A stretch of DNA of 64,000 nt from Streptomyces spiralis (GTDB lineage Bacteria > Actinomycetota > Actinomycetes > Streptomycetales > Streptomycetaceae). Under the pieces are notes generated by a model, which saw nothing but the letters and a program-made list of their open reading frames with translations, did no database searches and was not told where the DNA came from. Made by a program: the position numbers and the translations under genes. The DNA is taken from positions 88,129-152,128 of the forward strand of contig NZ_BNBC01000001.1 in the NCBI RefSeq assembly GCF_014654675.1, written 5' to 3'. Position 1 is the stretch's first letter. Every line of letters starts with the position of its first letter. This document shows, piece by piece, positions 21,613-31,265 of the stretch.

Positions 21613-22080
21613 ATGACCTTCAGCCAGTCTTCCTGGCAGCTGCACAACAGCAACGTCTACAACATCACCGGTGACCTCCACCTCACCGAGCGGAGCGGGC
21701 CTGCGGATTTCGTCGCCGTGGTGGAGGAGCTGCGGGCCCGCGTCCGAGCCCTGGAGAACGTCCCGGAGCCCGAACTCGCCGCGGTCGACGCGGAGCTGGC
21801 ACAGGTGTCCGCGCTCGGGGAATCAGGGCGCTCCGACACCGGTCACGCGGACGCCGATGACACGGGCCTCGCCGACGACGGCTCCGACCAGGACGGCACG
21901 GACTCCGACGGCCCGGACGGGTCTCCTGACCCCGATGGCTCGACCAGAAGCGGCACGGCCGTCCGTGGCCTCGCACGGGTCGGCGCGCTGCTGCGCGGTC
22001 TGACCGGTGCCGCCAACGCCGCGAACGAGCTCGGCGCCTCCGTGGACCAGCTGGCGCAGTGGGCCGGCCACCACCTCTGA
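21613..22080 (+). CDS. Uncharacterised protein, partner of the downstream NTPase fragment
   Basis: A 155-residue protein I cannot assign to a characterised family. The N-terminus has a beta motif NVYNITGDLHL like those in short proteins beside Streptomyces STAND/NACHT NTPases. A helix (FVAVVEELRARVRALE) comes next, then an Asp/Gly-rich linker (about 75-115), then an amphipathic C-terminal helix pair (VRGLARVGALLRGLTGAANAANEL). A strong GGGGGGGGAG ribosome site precedes the ATG. The next gene starts 13 bases after the stop and has a related beta motif (VFNARDIHI). Pairing suggests shared assembly, but no function can be given. Confidence 0.6.
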   Translation: MTFSQSSWQLHNSNVYNITGDLHLTERSGPADFVAVVEELRARVRALENVPEPELAAVDAELAQVSALGESGRSDTGHADADDTGLADDGSDQDGTDSDGPDGSPDPDGSTRSGTAVRGLARVGALLRGLTGAANAANELGASVDQLAQWAGHHL

Positions 22081-22093
22081 TCGGCGTCACACA

Positions 22094-22786
22094 ATGCCGG
22101 GATCCGATGAGGCGAACGCCGAGTTCGAGCAGCCGAACTGGACGGTCACGGCGCCGGTGTTCAACGCGCGGGACATCCACATCTCCGGCCCCGTCGGCCC
22201 GTTGCGCGGCGGCACGGTACCCGACGGCGCCGCGCCGCCTCCGGCCCCGCCGCAGGGCCCGGCGTTCCGGCGGTCGCTGGCCCGGCTGCTGTTGCGCAAG
22301 CTGAGGTCCACGAGCACCGAAAGCCAATGGCTGGGCGGCGAGCTGACCGACCTGACCGTGCTCGTCGAGGACATCAAGGGCAGTACCGCCGCCGGCAGCC
22401 GCGGTCTGCCTCGCCGCGGCCGGTACTCGACCCAGCCCCTGACCACGGCCCTGGCACAGTCCGACGCCGACCTGGTCCTGCTCCAGGGCATCGCGGGGGC
22501 CGGCAAGAGCGTCGCCCTGCGCCGGCACGCGCTGTCCCTGCTGGAACAGATCAGCACGGGCCGTGCCCCGGACAACGCACCCCTGCCCATCTATGACGTG
22601 CCCCGGGCCGGTTCCCTCGACGTGGACCGGGCCGCCCTGCGCCTGTGCATCGCCGTACTGCAGGGCCGCTCGCCACAGGTCAAGGGCCTCTCACCGGAGG
22701 GCCTGCGGCGGCTGGCCAAGTGGGAGGGCGATGCGGAGCTTCTCGACGAGCTGGGCCGGCTGGACGAGCAGCTCCGCGCCCGCTGA
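22094..22786 (+). CDS. P-loop NTPase fragment (NACHT/STAND-like, lacking C-terminal domains)
   Basis: A 230-residue protein. It has an N-terminal beta motif [13 protein letters not shown] (21-33), a proline-rich linker, and at 125-150 a P-loop segment [19 protein letters not shown] with the NACHT-style GxAGxGKS. After [13 protein letters not shown] it ends soon, without a visible Walker B, helical or effector domain. Complete bacterial NACHT-like proteins are several times longer. This may therefore be a truncated remnant or a stand-alone ATP-binding regulator. There is no frameshift that restores more P-loop sequence before fumC. Confidence 0.55.
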   Translation: MPGSDEANAEFEQPNWTVTAPVFNARDIHISGPVGPLRGGTVPDGAAPPPAPPQGPAFRRSLARLLLRKLRSTSTESQWLGGELTDLTVLVEDIKGSTAAGSRGLPRRGRYSTQPLTTALAQSDADLVLLQGIAGAGKSVALRRHALSLLEQISTGRAPDNAPLPIYDVPRAGSLDVDRAALRLCIAVLQGRSPQVKGLSPEGLRRLAKWEGDAELLDELGRLDEQLRAR

Positions 22787-22853
22787 CCGCTGCCCCGGCA
22801 CCCGTTCGGCGCACCCCAGGAACATCCACCCCCCGCCCCGCGCTGTACCGGGT

Positions 22854-24239
22854 ATGACCGAATACCGCACCGAGCACGACTCCATGGGCGAAGTCCAGGT
22901 CCCCGCGTTCGCCAAGTGGCGTGCCCAGACGCAGCGTGCCGTGGAGAACTTCCCCGTCTCCGGGCAGCGTCTCGAGCGCGCGCACATCGAGGCGCTCGCC
23001 CGTATCAAGGGCGCCGCCGCCAAGGTCAACGCGGAGCTCGGGGTGCTCGACAAGGACATCGCGCAGGCGATCCAGGAGGCGGCGGCGGAGGTCGCCGAGG
23101 GCCGGTGGGACGAGCACTTCCCGGTCGACGTGTTCCAGACGGGCTCCGGCACCTCCTCGAACATGAACACCAACGAGGTCCTCGCCACCCTCGCCGGCGA
23201 GCGCCTCGGGCGGGACGTGCACCCCAACGACCACGTCAACGCCTCCCAGTCCTCCAACGACGTCTTCCCCTCCTCCATCCACATCGCGGCCACCGCCGCC
23301 GTCACCCGGGACCTGATCCCGGCCCTGGAGCACCTGGCCGCCGCCCTCGCGCGCAAGGCCGAGGAGTTCGCGGACGTGGTGAAGTCGGGGCGGACCCATC
23401 TGATGGACGCCACGCCCGTCACCCTGGGGCAGGAGTTCGGCGGGTACGCGGCCCAGATCCGGCACGGCGTGGAGCGGCTGAAGGCCTCGCTGCCGAGGCT
23501 CGCCGAGCTGCCGCTGGGGGGTACCGCCGTGGGCACCGGCATCAACACCCCGCCGGGTTTCTCCGCCGCCGTCATCGAGGAGGTGGCCCGCACCACCGGG
23601 CTGCCGCTCACCGAGGCCCGCGACCACTTCGAGGCGCAGGGCGCGCGGGACGGGATCGTGGAGACCAGCGGTCAGCTGCGGACCGTCGCGGTGAGCCTGA
23701 CGAAGATCGCCAACGATCTGCGGTGGATGTCCTCCGGGCCGCGGACCGGGCTGGCCGAGATCAGCCTGCCGGACCTCCAGCCGGGCTCCTCGATCATGCC
23801 GGGCAAGGTGAACCCCGTCATCCCCGAGGCGGTGCTCATGGTCTGCGCCCAGGTGACCGGCAACGACGCCACCGTCGCCACCGCCGGCGCCGCCGGCAAC
23901 TTCGAGCTCAACGTCATGCTGCCGGTCATCGCCAAGAACGTCCTGGAGTCGGTCCGGCTGCTCGCGAACGTCTCACGGCTGCTGGCGGACCGGACCGTCG
24001 ACGGGATCGTGGCCCACCGCGAGCGGGCGCGCGAGTACGCCGAGTCCTCGCCGTCCGTCGTCACCCCGCTAAACAGGTACATCGGGTACGAGGAGGCCGC
24101 GAAGGTCGCGAAGAGGGCGCTCGCGGAGCAGAAGACGATCCGTCAGGCCGTACTCGAGGGCGGCTACGTCGAGCGCGGCGACCTGACGGAGGAGCAGCTG
24201 GACGAGGCGCTGGACGTCCTGCGGATGACGCACCCGTGA
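22854..24239 (+). CDS. fumC: Class II fumarate hydratase
   Basis: A 461-residue class II fumarase of the aspartase/fumarase superfamily. Signatures are [26 protein letters not shown], the general-acid/base region [19 protein letters not shown], and the flexible catalytic loop [11 protein letters not shown]. It needs no iron, so it would keep the TCA cycle running under oxidative or iron stress when the class I enzyme nearby fails. The ATG at 22854 gives the usual [12 protein letters not shown] start; an ATG nine codons further in is also possible. Confidence 0.95.
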   Translation: MTEYRTEHDSMGEVQVPAFAKWRAQTQRAVENFPVSGQRLERAHIEALARIKGAAAKVNAELGVLDKDIAQAIQEAAAEVAEGRWDEHFPVDVFQTGSGTSSNMNTNEVLATLAGERLGRDVHPNDHVNASQSSNDVFPSSIHIAATAAVTRDLIPALEHLAAALARKAEEFADVVKSGRTHLMDATPVTLGQEFGGYAAQIRHGVERLKASLPRLAELPLGGTAVGTGINTPPGFSAAVIEEVARTTGLPLTEARDHFEAQGARDGIVETSGQLRTVAVSLTKIANDLRWMSSGPRTGLAEISLPDLQPGSSIMPGKVNPVIPEAVLMVCAQVTGNDATVATAGAAGNFELNVMLPVIAKNVLESVRLLANVSRLLADRTVDGIVAHRERAREYAESSPSVVTPLNRYIGYEEAAKVAKRALAEQKTIRQAVLEGGYVERGDLTEEQLDEALDVLRMTHP

Positions 24240-24299
24240 GCAGTCCGCACGCGGGCGTGAACCGTGACGCTCACCGCAGCGTCGTATGCCCATGACACC

Positions 24300-24314
24300 T
24301 AATATCTGTGCATG
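24300..24314 (+). promoter_or_regulatory. Candidate leaderless promoter for the DUF402 gene
   Basis: A near-consensus TAATAT -10 (24300-24305) ends six bases before the ATG at 24312, and there is no ribosome site. Transcription would begin on the start codon. Confidence 0.5.
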
Positions 24315-25004
24315 ACAGACGACGGAGCGACGAGACGCGTGAAGACCGGCGGTGCGACGACCCACTGGGCGCCCGGGTGCCAGATCCTTTGGCGGTACCG
24401 GGCGAACGGCGGCACGGGCTTCCACATCGCGCGTCCCGTCACCGTCGTGCGCGACGACGCCGAGGTGCTGGCCGTATGGATGGCGCCGGGCACCGAGTGC
24501 GTCAAGCCGGTGCTCGCCGACGGCACGCCCGTGCATCTGGAACCGCTCGCGTCCCGCTACACCAAGCCGCGGACCGTGCAGCGCGACCGCTGGTTCGGCA
24601 CGGGCGTGCTGAAGCTGGCCCGGCCGGGTGAGCCGTGGTCGGTGTGGCTGTTCTGGGAGCCGGGCTGGCGGTTCAAGAACTGGTACGTCAATCTTGAGGA
24701 GCCGCTGACCCGGTGGGCGGGCGGGGTGGACTCCGAGGATCACTTTCTGGACATCTCCGTGCACCCGGACCGCAGTTGGCACTGGCGGGACGAGGACGAG
24801 TTCGCACAGGCCCAGCGGGACGGGCTGGTGGACGCCGGTCTGGCCGAGCGGGTGCGGGCGGCCGGCCGGTCGGCGGTGGAGGTGATCCGCGCCTGGGGGC
24901 CGCCGTTCTCGGAGAACTGGCAGCACTGGCGCCCGGACCCGTCCTGGGCGGTACCGTCACTGCCGGAGGACTGGGACCGTACGCCCGCGCACGTGTCCTC
25001 ATGA
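24312..25004 (+). CDS. DUF402 domain protein
   Basis: A 230-residue soluble protein with a DUF402 core in the second half. The segment WFWEPGWRFKNWYVNLEEPLTRW is split by conserved tryptophans and followed by VDSEDHFLDISVHPDRSWHWRDEDEF. Family members are nucleotide phosphatases or ribonuclease-associated proteins. The acidic EDHFLDI and DEDEF residues would bind metal. The start appears leaderless. No operon partner lies close on either side. Confidence 0.8.
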   Translation: MTDDGATRRVKTGGATTHWAPGCQILWRYRANGGTGFHIARPVTVVRDDAEVLAVWMAPGTECVKPVLADGTPVHLEPLASRYTKPRTVQRDRWFGTGVLKLARPGEPWSVWLFWEPGWRFKNWYVNLEEPLTRWAGGVDSEDHFLDISVHPDRSWHWRDEDEFAQAQRDGLVDAGLAERVRAAGRSAVEVIRAWGPPFSENWQHWRPDPSWAVPSLPEDWDRTPAHVSS

Positions 25005-25356
25005 GACCCTTGATGCGCCCCCGGGCGGGAAACGTAGGATCGTCCTCCGCAAGGGCGCAGGGAGGCACGGAACAGGGCAACTCCCGAAGCGGGCGCCGAG
25101 TCTGACCTAACGTCACCGAGGGGCGGCAGGACGTGAGCGAGGGGTACGAGCGCACCAGGGCCTGTCGGACAGGCCCTCGGGCCCGTCCGGCGGCACACGC
25201 CGCTGACGCGGGTCCTGCCCGTGCGGACCGCATGCGGTTCGCCGGTGGCACAGGAACAGCCTCTGACCACGCCGGAAATCCGTTCCTGGGGCACGTATTC
25301 CGGGTATCGGGTCTTCGGCGGGACGAACTGCGCGCCCGGCGCGCAGCCCCGGACGG
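25005..25356. other. Long leader/intergenic region before the PP2C gene
   Basis: No convincing gene is seen. The stretch holds a 7-bp hairpin (25158-25164 with 25170-25176) and a GTG at 25133 that opens an 80-codon frame of arginine-rich, low-quality codon use, which I do not accept as a gene. It probably contains the promoter and long 5' untranslated region of the downstream phosphatase. Confidence 0.4.
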
Positions 25357-27582
25357 ATGGATTCGACACGCGTGACGGAGCAGCCGACCTCCTTCGAACG
25401 CCCCCAGCCGGGCGCCGACCCCGCGGACGCCCGCGGGGCACTCCTGCGTACCCCCGAACCGTCTCCGGCGTTACCGCCACAGCCGCGCCCCGCCTGCGCC
25501 CCGCCCTGCCCGGCCGCGGCGCAGGGCGCGCAGGGCGAGCCGCCGCGCGGGGCCGGGACGAACACACCGCGCGGCACCGAGGCGGCGCCTTCGGCGGGGT
25601 ACGAGCACGCGCAGCCCGTGTCCGCCGAACCCGACGTGCCCCGGCCGCGCCCCGTGCCGGAGGGCATCCCGGCGCAGCCGGACGGCGCGGGCGCCAGGAC
25701 CACGGGGACCACCGGAAACACGGGCACCTCCGGCGCCACAGGGCCCTCCGACGCCACAGGGCGCACCGACGTGCCCGGGACGCAGGGCACGTCCGGCCGG
25801 CGGGAGCGGCGCGGCCCCGGCGGACGGGAGCGCCGCACCGGACAGGGCCTGCCGCCGGGCCGTCCGCTGCCGATGCGGCGGGACGGGGACCGGCTGCGGT
25901 TCGTGGGCGCGGCCACCCGGCGGATCGCCCGCGGCATGGACCTGGACGAGATCGTCATGGGCCTGTGCCGGGCGACCGTTCCGACGTTCTCCGACGCCAT
26001 CCTCGTCTATCTGCGCGAGCCGCTGCCGGTGGGCGACGAACGGCCGGTGGGCCCGCTCGTGCTGCGGCTGCGCCGTACCGACCGGATACCGGCCGAGCGC
26101 GACCCGGAGGTCGGGTTCCTGCCCGCGCCCGCGCCCGAGCAGCCGGCCGAGCTGTCCGTGGTCACCAACGAGCTGTGCGAGGTACGGCCCGGCAGCGCGC
26201 TCGGCGAGGTGCTGCGCGGCGTACGGCCGGTGTTCACGGACACGGACCCGGCGGGCGCCGCGCTGAGCGAACTCCTCGGCGAGGGCTCGGAACTGGCGGT
26301 GCCCTCCGGGCAGCGCACGATTCTCGCCCCGCTGCGCGGGCGGCGCCGCGTGATCGGCGCCGCGCTGTTCCTGCGCCGCCCGGAGCGCCCGGAATTCGAG
26401 CCCGACGACCTGCTGGTCGCCGCCCAGCTCGCCACGCACAGCGCGCTCGGCATCGACAAGGCCGTGCTGTACGGCCGTGAGGCGTACATCGCGGACGAGT
26501 TGCAGCGCACCATGCTGCCCGAGACGCTGCCCCGCCCCACGGGGGTGCGGCTGGCCTCCCGCTATCTGCCCGCCGCCGAGACCGCGCGGGTGGGCGGCGA
26601 CTGGTACGACGCGATCCCGCTGCCCGGCAGCCGGGTCGCCCTCGTCGTCGGCGACGTGATGGGCCACTCCATGACGTCGGCGGCGATCATGGGTCAGCTG
26701 CGCACCACCGCGCAGACCCTCGCGGGTCTGGACCTGCCGCCGCAGGAGGTGCTGCACCACCTGGACGAGCAGGCGCAGCGCCTGGGCACCGACCGCATGG
26801 CGACCTGCCTGTACGCCGTCTACGACCCGGTCTCGCACCGCATCACCATCGCCAACGCCGGCCATCCGCCGCCCGTCCTGCTGCACCTGGGCGGCCGGGC
26901 CGAGGTGCTGCGGGTGCCGCCGGGCGCCCCGATCGGCGTCGGCGGTGTCGACTTCGAGGCGGTGGAGCTGGACGCGCCGGCCGGCGGCACCCTGCTGCTG
27001 TACACCGACGGCCTGGTGGAGTCGCGGCTGAGGGACGTGTGGACCGGCATAGAGCAGCTGCGCGAGAAGCTCCAGGCGACGGCGGAGCTCACCGGCCCGG
27101 ACCACCCGCCGCCCCTGGAAGCCCTGTGCGACGAGGTGCTGGACATGCTCGGCCCGGGCGACCGGGACGACGACATCGCGCTGCTCGCCGCCCGCTTCGA
27201 CGGGATCGCGCCGAGCGACGTGGCGTACTGGTTCCTGGAGCCGGAGGACGCGGCCCCGGGCCGGGCCCGCCGCCTGGCCCGCCGCGCGCTGGACCGCTGG
27301 GGCCTGGAGGAGCTCACCGACTCGGTGGAGCTGCTGGTCAGCGAGGTCGTCACCAACGCCGTGCGCTACGCCTCCCGGCCGGTGACGCTGCGTCTGCTGC
27401 GCACGGACGTGCTGCGCTGCGAGGTCGGCGACGACGTCCCGCAGCTTCCCCGGCTGCGCCAGGCCCGCGCCACCGACGAGGGCGGCCGGGGCCTGTACCT
27501 GGTGAACAAGCTGGCCCGCCGCTGGGGCGCGACCCGGCTGAGCACCGGCAAGGTGGTCTGGTTCGAACTGAACCGGACCTGA
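25357..27582 (+). CDS. GAF - PP2C (SpoIIE) phosphatase - anti-sigma-type ATPase fusion
   Basis: A 741-residue three-domain signalling protein. A disordered Pro/Gly-rich N-terminus (1-170) precedes a GAF sensor (about 180-360). The SpoIIE/RsbU-like PP2C phosphatase (about 375-600) has GGDWYDAIPL, GDVMGHSMTSAAIM and a DRDDDIALL metal site. The C-terminus is an HATPase_c domain (about 625-741) with ELLVSEVVTNAVRYA and GGRGLYLVNKLA. The phosphatase would act on anti-anti-sigma factors, and the ATPase domain could be a built-in anti-sigma kinase. No anti-anti-sigma gene is adjacent. The start may instead be GTG 25372, removing five residues. Confidence 0.88.
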   Translation: MDSTRVTEQPTSFERPQPGADPADARGALLRTPEPSPALPPQPRPACAPPCPAAAQGAQGEPPRGAGTNTPRGTEAAPSAGYEHAQPVSAEPDVPRPRPVPEGIPAQPDGAGARTTGTTGNTGTSGATGPSDATGRTDVPGTQGTSGRRERRGPGGRERRTGQGLPPGRPLPMRRDGDRLRFVGAATRRIARGMDLDEIVMGLCRATVPTFSDAILVYLREPLPVGDERPVGPLVLRLRRTDRIPAERDPEVGFLPAPAPEQPAELSVVTNELCEVRPGSALGEVLRGVRPVFTDTDPAGAALSELLGEGSELAVPSGQRTILAPLRGRRRVIGAALFLRRPERPEFEPDDLLVAAQLATHSALGIDKAVLYGREAYIADELQRTMLPETLPRPTGVRLASRYLPAAETARVGGDWYDAIPLPGSRVALVVGDVMGHSMTSAAIMGQLRTTAQTLAGLDLPPQEVLHHLDEQAQRLGTDRMATCLYAVYDPVSHRITIANAGHPPPVLLHLGGRAEVLRVPPGAPIGVGGVDFEAVELDAPAGGTLLLYTDGLVESRLRDVWTGIEQLREKLQATAELTGPDHPPPLEALCDEVLDMLGPGDRDDDIALLAARFDGIAPSDVAYWFLEPEDAAPGRARRLARRALDRWGLEELTDSVELLVSEVVTNAVRYASRPVTLRLLRTDVLRCEVGDDVPQLPRLRQARATDEGGRGLYLVNKLARRWGATRLSTGKVVWFELNRT

Positions 27583-27608
27583 GGCCTGAGGGGCCGGCAC
27601 GCACCCCT

Positions 27609-27657
27609 GGACACGGCGAAGGGCGCCCGGTGGAACCGGGCGCCCTTCGCCGTGTCC
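27609..27657. terminator. Bidirectional terminator between the PP2C and PBP genes
   Basis: A perfect 22-bp stem (27609-27630 with 27636-27657, loop TGGAA) lies between convergent genes. Its right arm overlaps the last base of the minus-strand PBP stop codon. Confidence 0.9.
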
Positions 27658-30095
27658 TACTGGCCCGGCTGTCTGCCGTTGAGCTGTTGCTGGTCGTTCG
27701 GGTTGAGCGGATTGTCGGTGATGCCACCGGACGGCGACTGGCTCGGCGACTGCGACGGCGTCCGGCTGGGCGTCTGCGACGGCGACTGCGACGGCGACTG
27801 GCTCGGCGACTGGCTCGGCGTCCGCGAGGGCGACTGGGAGACCGGCGGCGAGCTGGACGCCGACTGCGACGGCGACTGGCTCGGCGACTGGGTCGCCGAC
27901 GACGACGTCGACGGCTTCACGGCCGCGCCCTGCGTGGTGTCCAGGTCGAACTTGCTGACGCCGTCCATCACCCCGAAGGTGTACGTGGCCCAGATCTGCG
28001 CCGGGTAGCCACCGCCGTTGATGCGGCCGCTGCCCGGGATCAGCCCCGTGGCGCCCTTGAGCGACACATGGTTGTGGGTCTTGTCGTCCTCGCCGAACAG
28101 ACCGACCGAGGTGACGAGGCCGGGCGTGTATCCGGTGAACCAGGCCGACTTGTTCTCGTCGGAGGTACCGGTCTTGCCCGCGACCTGCTGGCCGTCGCGC
28201 AGCGGATTGTTCCGCACCGACTTCCGCGCCGTACCGTCGTCGACCACGCCGGTGAGCACCGAGGTGACGGTGTCGGCGGCCTCACGGCTGATCGCCTGGT
28301 CGCCGATCGGGTCGTCCATCTTCACCGTGCGCGTCTTGTTCTCGGCGCGCGCGACGATGGTCGGGGTGACCTTCTTGCCGTGGTTGTCCAAGGTGGCGTA
28401 GATGCCGGCCATCTCCAGCGGGCTGGCGCCCATGGAACCGAGCGTCTGCGCGGGCACCGGCTGCATGCCCTTGGTGTCCATGCCGAGCCTGCCGGCGACC
28501 TCCATCACCTTCTCCATGCCGACGTCCACGCCCATCTGCGCGAAGACGGAGTTGACGGACTGGTTCATCGCCGTCTGGACGGTGATGTCGCCGTAGTCCT
28601 GGTCGTCCTCGTTCGGCGGGCCGAAGCCGACCTTGGTGCCGTGGTCCACGGCCTGACGGCCGCTGGTGCCGTCGTAGACGGTGTTGGCGTCGATCGGCAG
28701 GCCGTCCTGCGTCTTGGCGCCCTCGTCCAGGGCGGCGGCCAGGATCACCGGCTTGAAGGTGGAGGCGGGCTGGTAGTCCCGGCGGGTGGCGTTGCTGTAG
28801 AAGTGCTTGAAGTAGTCCTGCCCGCCGTAGAGGGCGAGGACCTTCCCCGTCTTCGGGTCGACGGAGACCGCGCCGGCCTGGACGTCGGCGTCGACCTTGC
28901 GCTTCTTCGGGTTCAGCTTGCTGGTCAGCTGGTCCTTGACCGCGCTCTCCAGGGCGGCCTGCTTCTTCTTGTCGACGTTCAGGGTGATGGTCCAGCCCCG
29001 GTCCACGACCTCGGCCTCCGCCTGGGACTGGGAGATGCCCTCGTCCTTCATCAGCTGCTGTTCCAGCTGCTTGTTGGCGAGGTCGATCAGGTAGCCCTTC
29101 TGGCCCTCCAGACCGGGGGCGCCCTTGGGGTCCTTGGGGATCGGGAACTTCATGGTCTGACGCTCGCCGGCGTCGAGCCAGTGCTGCCCGACCATGTTGT
29201 CCAGGACGTAGTTCCAGCGCGCCTGCACCAGCTTCCTGCCGGTCGGGCTCGCCACCGCCCAGTCGTACTGGCTCGGCGCCTGGAGCAGGGCGGCCAGGTA
29301 GGCGCCCTGCTCGACGGTGAGCTTGGAGGCGTCGACGCGGTAGTAGGCCTGTGCGGCGGCCTGGATGCCGTAGGCGCCGCGGCCGTAGTAGCTGGTGTTG
29401 ATGTAGCCGGCCAGGATGTCGTCCTTGGACAGCTTCTGGTCCACCTTCAGCGAGATGACCAGTTCCTTCAGCTTGCGCGTGACGGTCTGGTCCTGCGTGA
29501 GGTAGTAGTTCTTGACGTACTGCTGGGTGATCGTCGAACCGCCCTGGGCGCCCTTGCCGGAGAGCGTGTTGAGCAGACCGCGCGCGGTGCCCTTCAGGTC
29601 GACGCCGGAGTCGTGGTAGAAGGTCTTGTTCTCCGCCGCGACGAAGCAGTGCTGGACTTCCTTGGGCACCCTGTCCAGCGACACGCTCTCGCGGTTGACC
29701 GTGCCCTTGCGGGCCAGGACCGAGCCGTCGCTGTACTTGTAGACGTTGCTCTCCTGCTGCGCGACGGCGTTGCCCTTGGGTATGTCCACCATCATGTAGA
29801 GCACGATGAAGGTGCCGATGCCGAGCAGGCAGAGCCCGAAGAGCGTGCCGAGGATCTTCTTCCAGGTGAACAGCCTGCGTATGCCGCTCTTGCGGGCCTT
29901 GGCGGGCCGGGCCGCCCGCCGGGCCGCGGCGCGGCCACCGGGAGCCGGGCCCGTCGCACCGCCGCCGACACCGACCGCCGGTGTCCCGGACGAGCGTCGG
30001 GGCGCCGCGCGGCGGCCACCGCGCTGGCGCGCTCGTCTCTCTTCCGCTCGTCCCATGCGTCCGTCCGCTCCGCTTCCGTCTCGGCTGTCACTCAC
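27657..30095 (-). CDS. Class A penicillin-binding protein (transglycosylase/transpeptidase)
   Basis: An 812-residue bifunctional peptidoglycan synthase. A basic cytoplasmic tail (1-75) leads into a membrane anchor (about 78-102). The GT51 glycosyltransferase follows, with ENKTFYHDSGVD near 155, GGSTITQQYVKN and KLKELVISLKV. The penicillin-binding domain has SxxK in PASTFKP, SxN in QSVNS and AGKTGTS. After the domain comes a Ser/Pro/Gln repeat tail (about 728-795). It polymerises and cross-links cell wall outside the membrane. The start is GTG with a weak ribosome site. The repetitive tail may anchor or space the enzyme in the wall. Confidence 0.94.
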   Translation of the reverse strand: MSDSRDGSGADGRMGRAEERRARQRGGRRAAPRRSSGTPAVGVGGGATGPAPGGRAAARRAARPAKARKSGIRRLFTWKKILGTLFGLCLLGIGTFIVLYMMVDIPKGNAVAQQESNVYKYSDGSVLARKGTVNRESVSLDRVPKEVQHCFVAAENKTFYHDSGVDLKGTARGLLNTLSGKGAQGGSTITQQYVKNYYLTQDQTVTRKLKELVISLKVDQKLSKDDILAGYINTSYYGRGAYGIQAAAQAYYRVDASKLTVEQGAYLAALLQAPSQYDWAVASPTGRKLVQARWNYVLDNMVGQHWLDAGERQTMKFPIPKDPKGAPGLEGQKGYLIDLANKQLEQQLMKDEGISQSQAEAEVVDRGWTITLNVDKKKQAALESAVKDQLTSKLNPKKRKVDADVQAGAVSVDPKTGKVLALYGGQDYFKHFYSNATRRDYQPASTFKPVILAAALDEGAKTQDGLPIDANTVYDGTSGRQAVDHGTKVGFGPPNEDDQDYGDITVQTAMNQSVNSVFAQMGVDVGMEKVMEVAGRLGMDTKGMQPVPAQTLGSMGASPLEMAGIYATLDNHGKKVTPTIVARAENKTRTVKMDDPIGDQAISREAADTVTSVLTGVVDDGTARKSVRNNPLRDGQQVAGKTGTSDENKSAWFTGYTPGLVTSVGLFGEDDKTHNHVSLKGATGLIPGSGRINGGGYPAQIWATYTFGVMDGVSKFDLDTTQGAAVKPSTSSSATQSPSQSPSQSASSSPPVSQSPSRTPSQSPSQSPSQSPSQTPSRTPSQSPSQSPSGGITDNPLNPNDQQQLNGRQPGQ
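27735..27900. repeat. Imperfect tandem repeat encoding the PBP Ser-Pro tail
   Basis: Short units of the type CTCGGCGACTGCGACGGCG recur with small changes between about 27735 and 27900. On the minus strand they encode SPSQ/TPSQ-like tetrapeptides at the PBP C-terminus. They are coding and in frame, so length can vary without frameshift. Confidence 0.75.
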
Positions 30096-30240
30096 GTACG
30101 TGGCCCAGGTCAGCTCAGAAAGCTAACACCGCCCTCTATGACAAAGGGCCCTCGATCCCGGCTTTTACGGACGTGACAATCAGCACCCGTTCCAACGGAA
30201 CCGACGTCCGAGGAGGGTTCAGGGTTGCCGTGGCAGGGAA

Positions 30241-30274
30241 AAGTGATATCACTTAGCTAAGTCGTTGCTATGGT
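30241..30274 (+). promoter_or_regulatory. Nested palindromic operator and promoter of the SPFH-RHH operon
   Basis: A perfect 14-bp palindrome (30241-30254, AAGTGATATCACTT) overlaps a perfect 12-bp palindrome (30251-30262, ACTTAGCTAAGT). A TGC-extended -10 TATGGT (30269-30274) follows seven bases later. The double dyad therefore covers the -35 and spacer, where a bound repressor would block RNA polymerase. The ribbon-helix-helix protein encoded second in this operon is the natural candidate to bind. That is inference. Confidence 0.65.
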
Positions 30275-30314
30275 TCGCGACGGACGACGCCGTACGAGAA
30301 CGGGGGGACCCACC

Positions 30315-31265
30315 ATGTCCAGCTCCACCCACGACACCTCACCCGCCACCGCCGTGCCCGCCGCCCCGGAGATGCCGGCGCCGCAGGTCAGGGAGTTTCC
30401 GGCGCGCAGCATCCCGGGCGGTCTGGCCCTGCTGCTGGGCCTGCTCGGGCTGCTGGTCGCCGCGGCGCTGGTCGCGTCCGGCGCGACCGTCAGCAGCACG
30501 GGCGCCAAGGCCGCCCTGATAGTCGTCGGCATCCTCACCGGCATCGCCGCCCTGCTCGCCATGAGCGGGCTGAACATGGTCGCGCCCGGCGAGGCGCGGG
30601 TCGTGCAGCTCTTCGGGCGCTATCGGGGCACCATCCGCGAGGACGGTCTGCGCTGGGTGAACCCGTTCACCTCCCGGGAGAAGATCTCCACCCGGGTCCG
30701 CAACCACGAGACCGCCGTGCTGAAGGTCAACGACGCCTACGGCAACCCGATCGAGCTGGCCGCCGTCGTGGTGTGGAAGGTGCAGGACACCGCGCAGGCC
30801 TCCTTCGAGGTGGACAACTACCTGGAGTTCGTCTCCACCCAGACCGAGGCGGCCGTACGGCACATCGCCATCGAGTACCCCTACGACGCCCACGACGAGG
30901 ACGGCCTGTCGCTGCGCGGCAACGCCGAGGAGATCACCGAGAAGCTCGCCGCCGAGCTGCACGCGCGCGTGGACGCGGCCGGAGTGCGGATCATCGAGTC
31001 CCGCTTCACCCACCTCGCGTACGCTCCCGAGATCGCCTCCGCGATGCTCCAGCGCCAGCAGGCGGGCGCGGTCGTCGCGGCCCGGCGGCAGATCGTGGAC
31101 GGAGCGGTCGGCATGGTCGAGGCGGCGCTGAACCGGATCGCCGAACAGGACATCGTGGAGCTCGACGAGGAACGGAAGGCGGCGATGGTGTCGAACCTGA
31201 TGGTGGTGCTGTGCGGGGACCGCGCCCCGCAGCCCGTTCTCAACACGGGGACGCTCTACCAGTGA
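30315..31265 (+). CDS. SPFH/Band 7 domain membrane protein
   Basis: A 316-residue protein with two N-terminal membrane segments (about 34-56 and 64-86) and an SPFH/Band 7 domain (about 88-285). Visible are [31 protein letters not shown], read as short blocks, [20 protein letters not shown] and a coiled helical region [21 protein letters not shown] proteins form membrane-bound rings or scaffolds. The ATG at 30315 follows GGGGGG. The stop overlaps the start of a DNA-binding protein gene (GTGA). The pairing and the upstream double palindrome suggest autoregulation. Confidence 0.85.
   Translation: MSSSTHDTSPATAVPAAPEMPAPQVREFPARSIPGGLALLLGLLGLLVAAALVASGATVSSTGAKAALIVVGILTGIAALLAMSGLNMVAPGEARVVQLFGRYRGTIREDGLRWVNPFTSREKISTRVRNHETAVLKVNDAYGNPIELAAVVVWKVQDTAQASFEVDNYLEFVSTQTEAAVRHIAIEYPYDAHDEDGLSLRGNAEEITEKLAAELHARVDAAGVRIIESRFTHLAYAPEIASAMLQRQQAGAVVAARRQIVDGAVGMVEAALNRIAEQDIVELDEERKAAMVSNLMVVLCGDRAPQPVLNTGTLYQ

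Noticed and set aside
25133..25375. An 80-codon frame before the PP2C gene
   Set aside because: Arginine-rich with poor codon-position bias, it overlaps the start of the real gene, and it has no domain.
27735..27900. Tandem repeats that at first look like a short CRISPR-like array
   Set aside because: Units are short, contiguous, lack unique spacers and are in frame inside the PBP gene.
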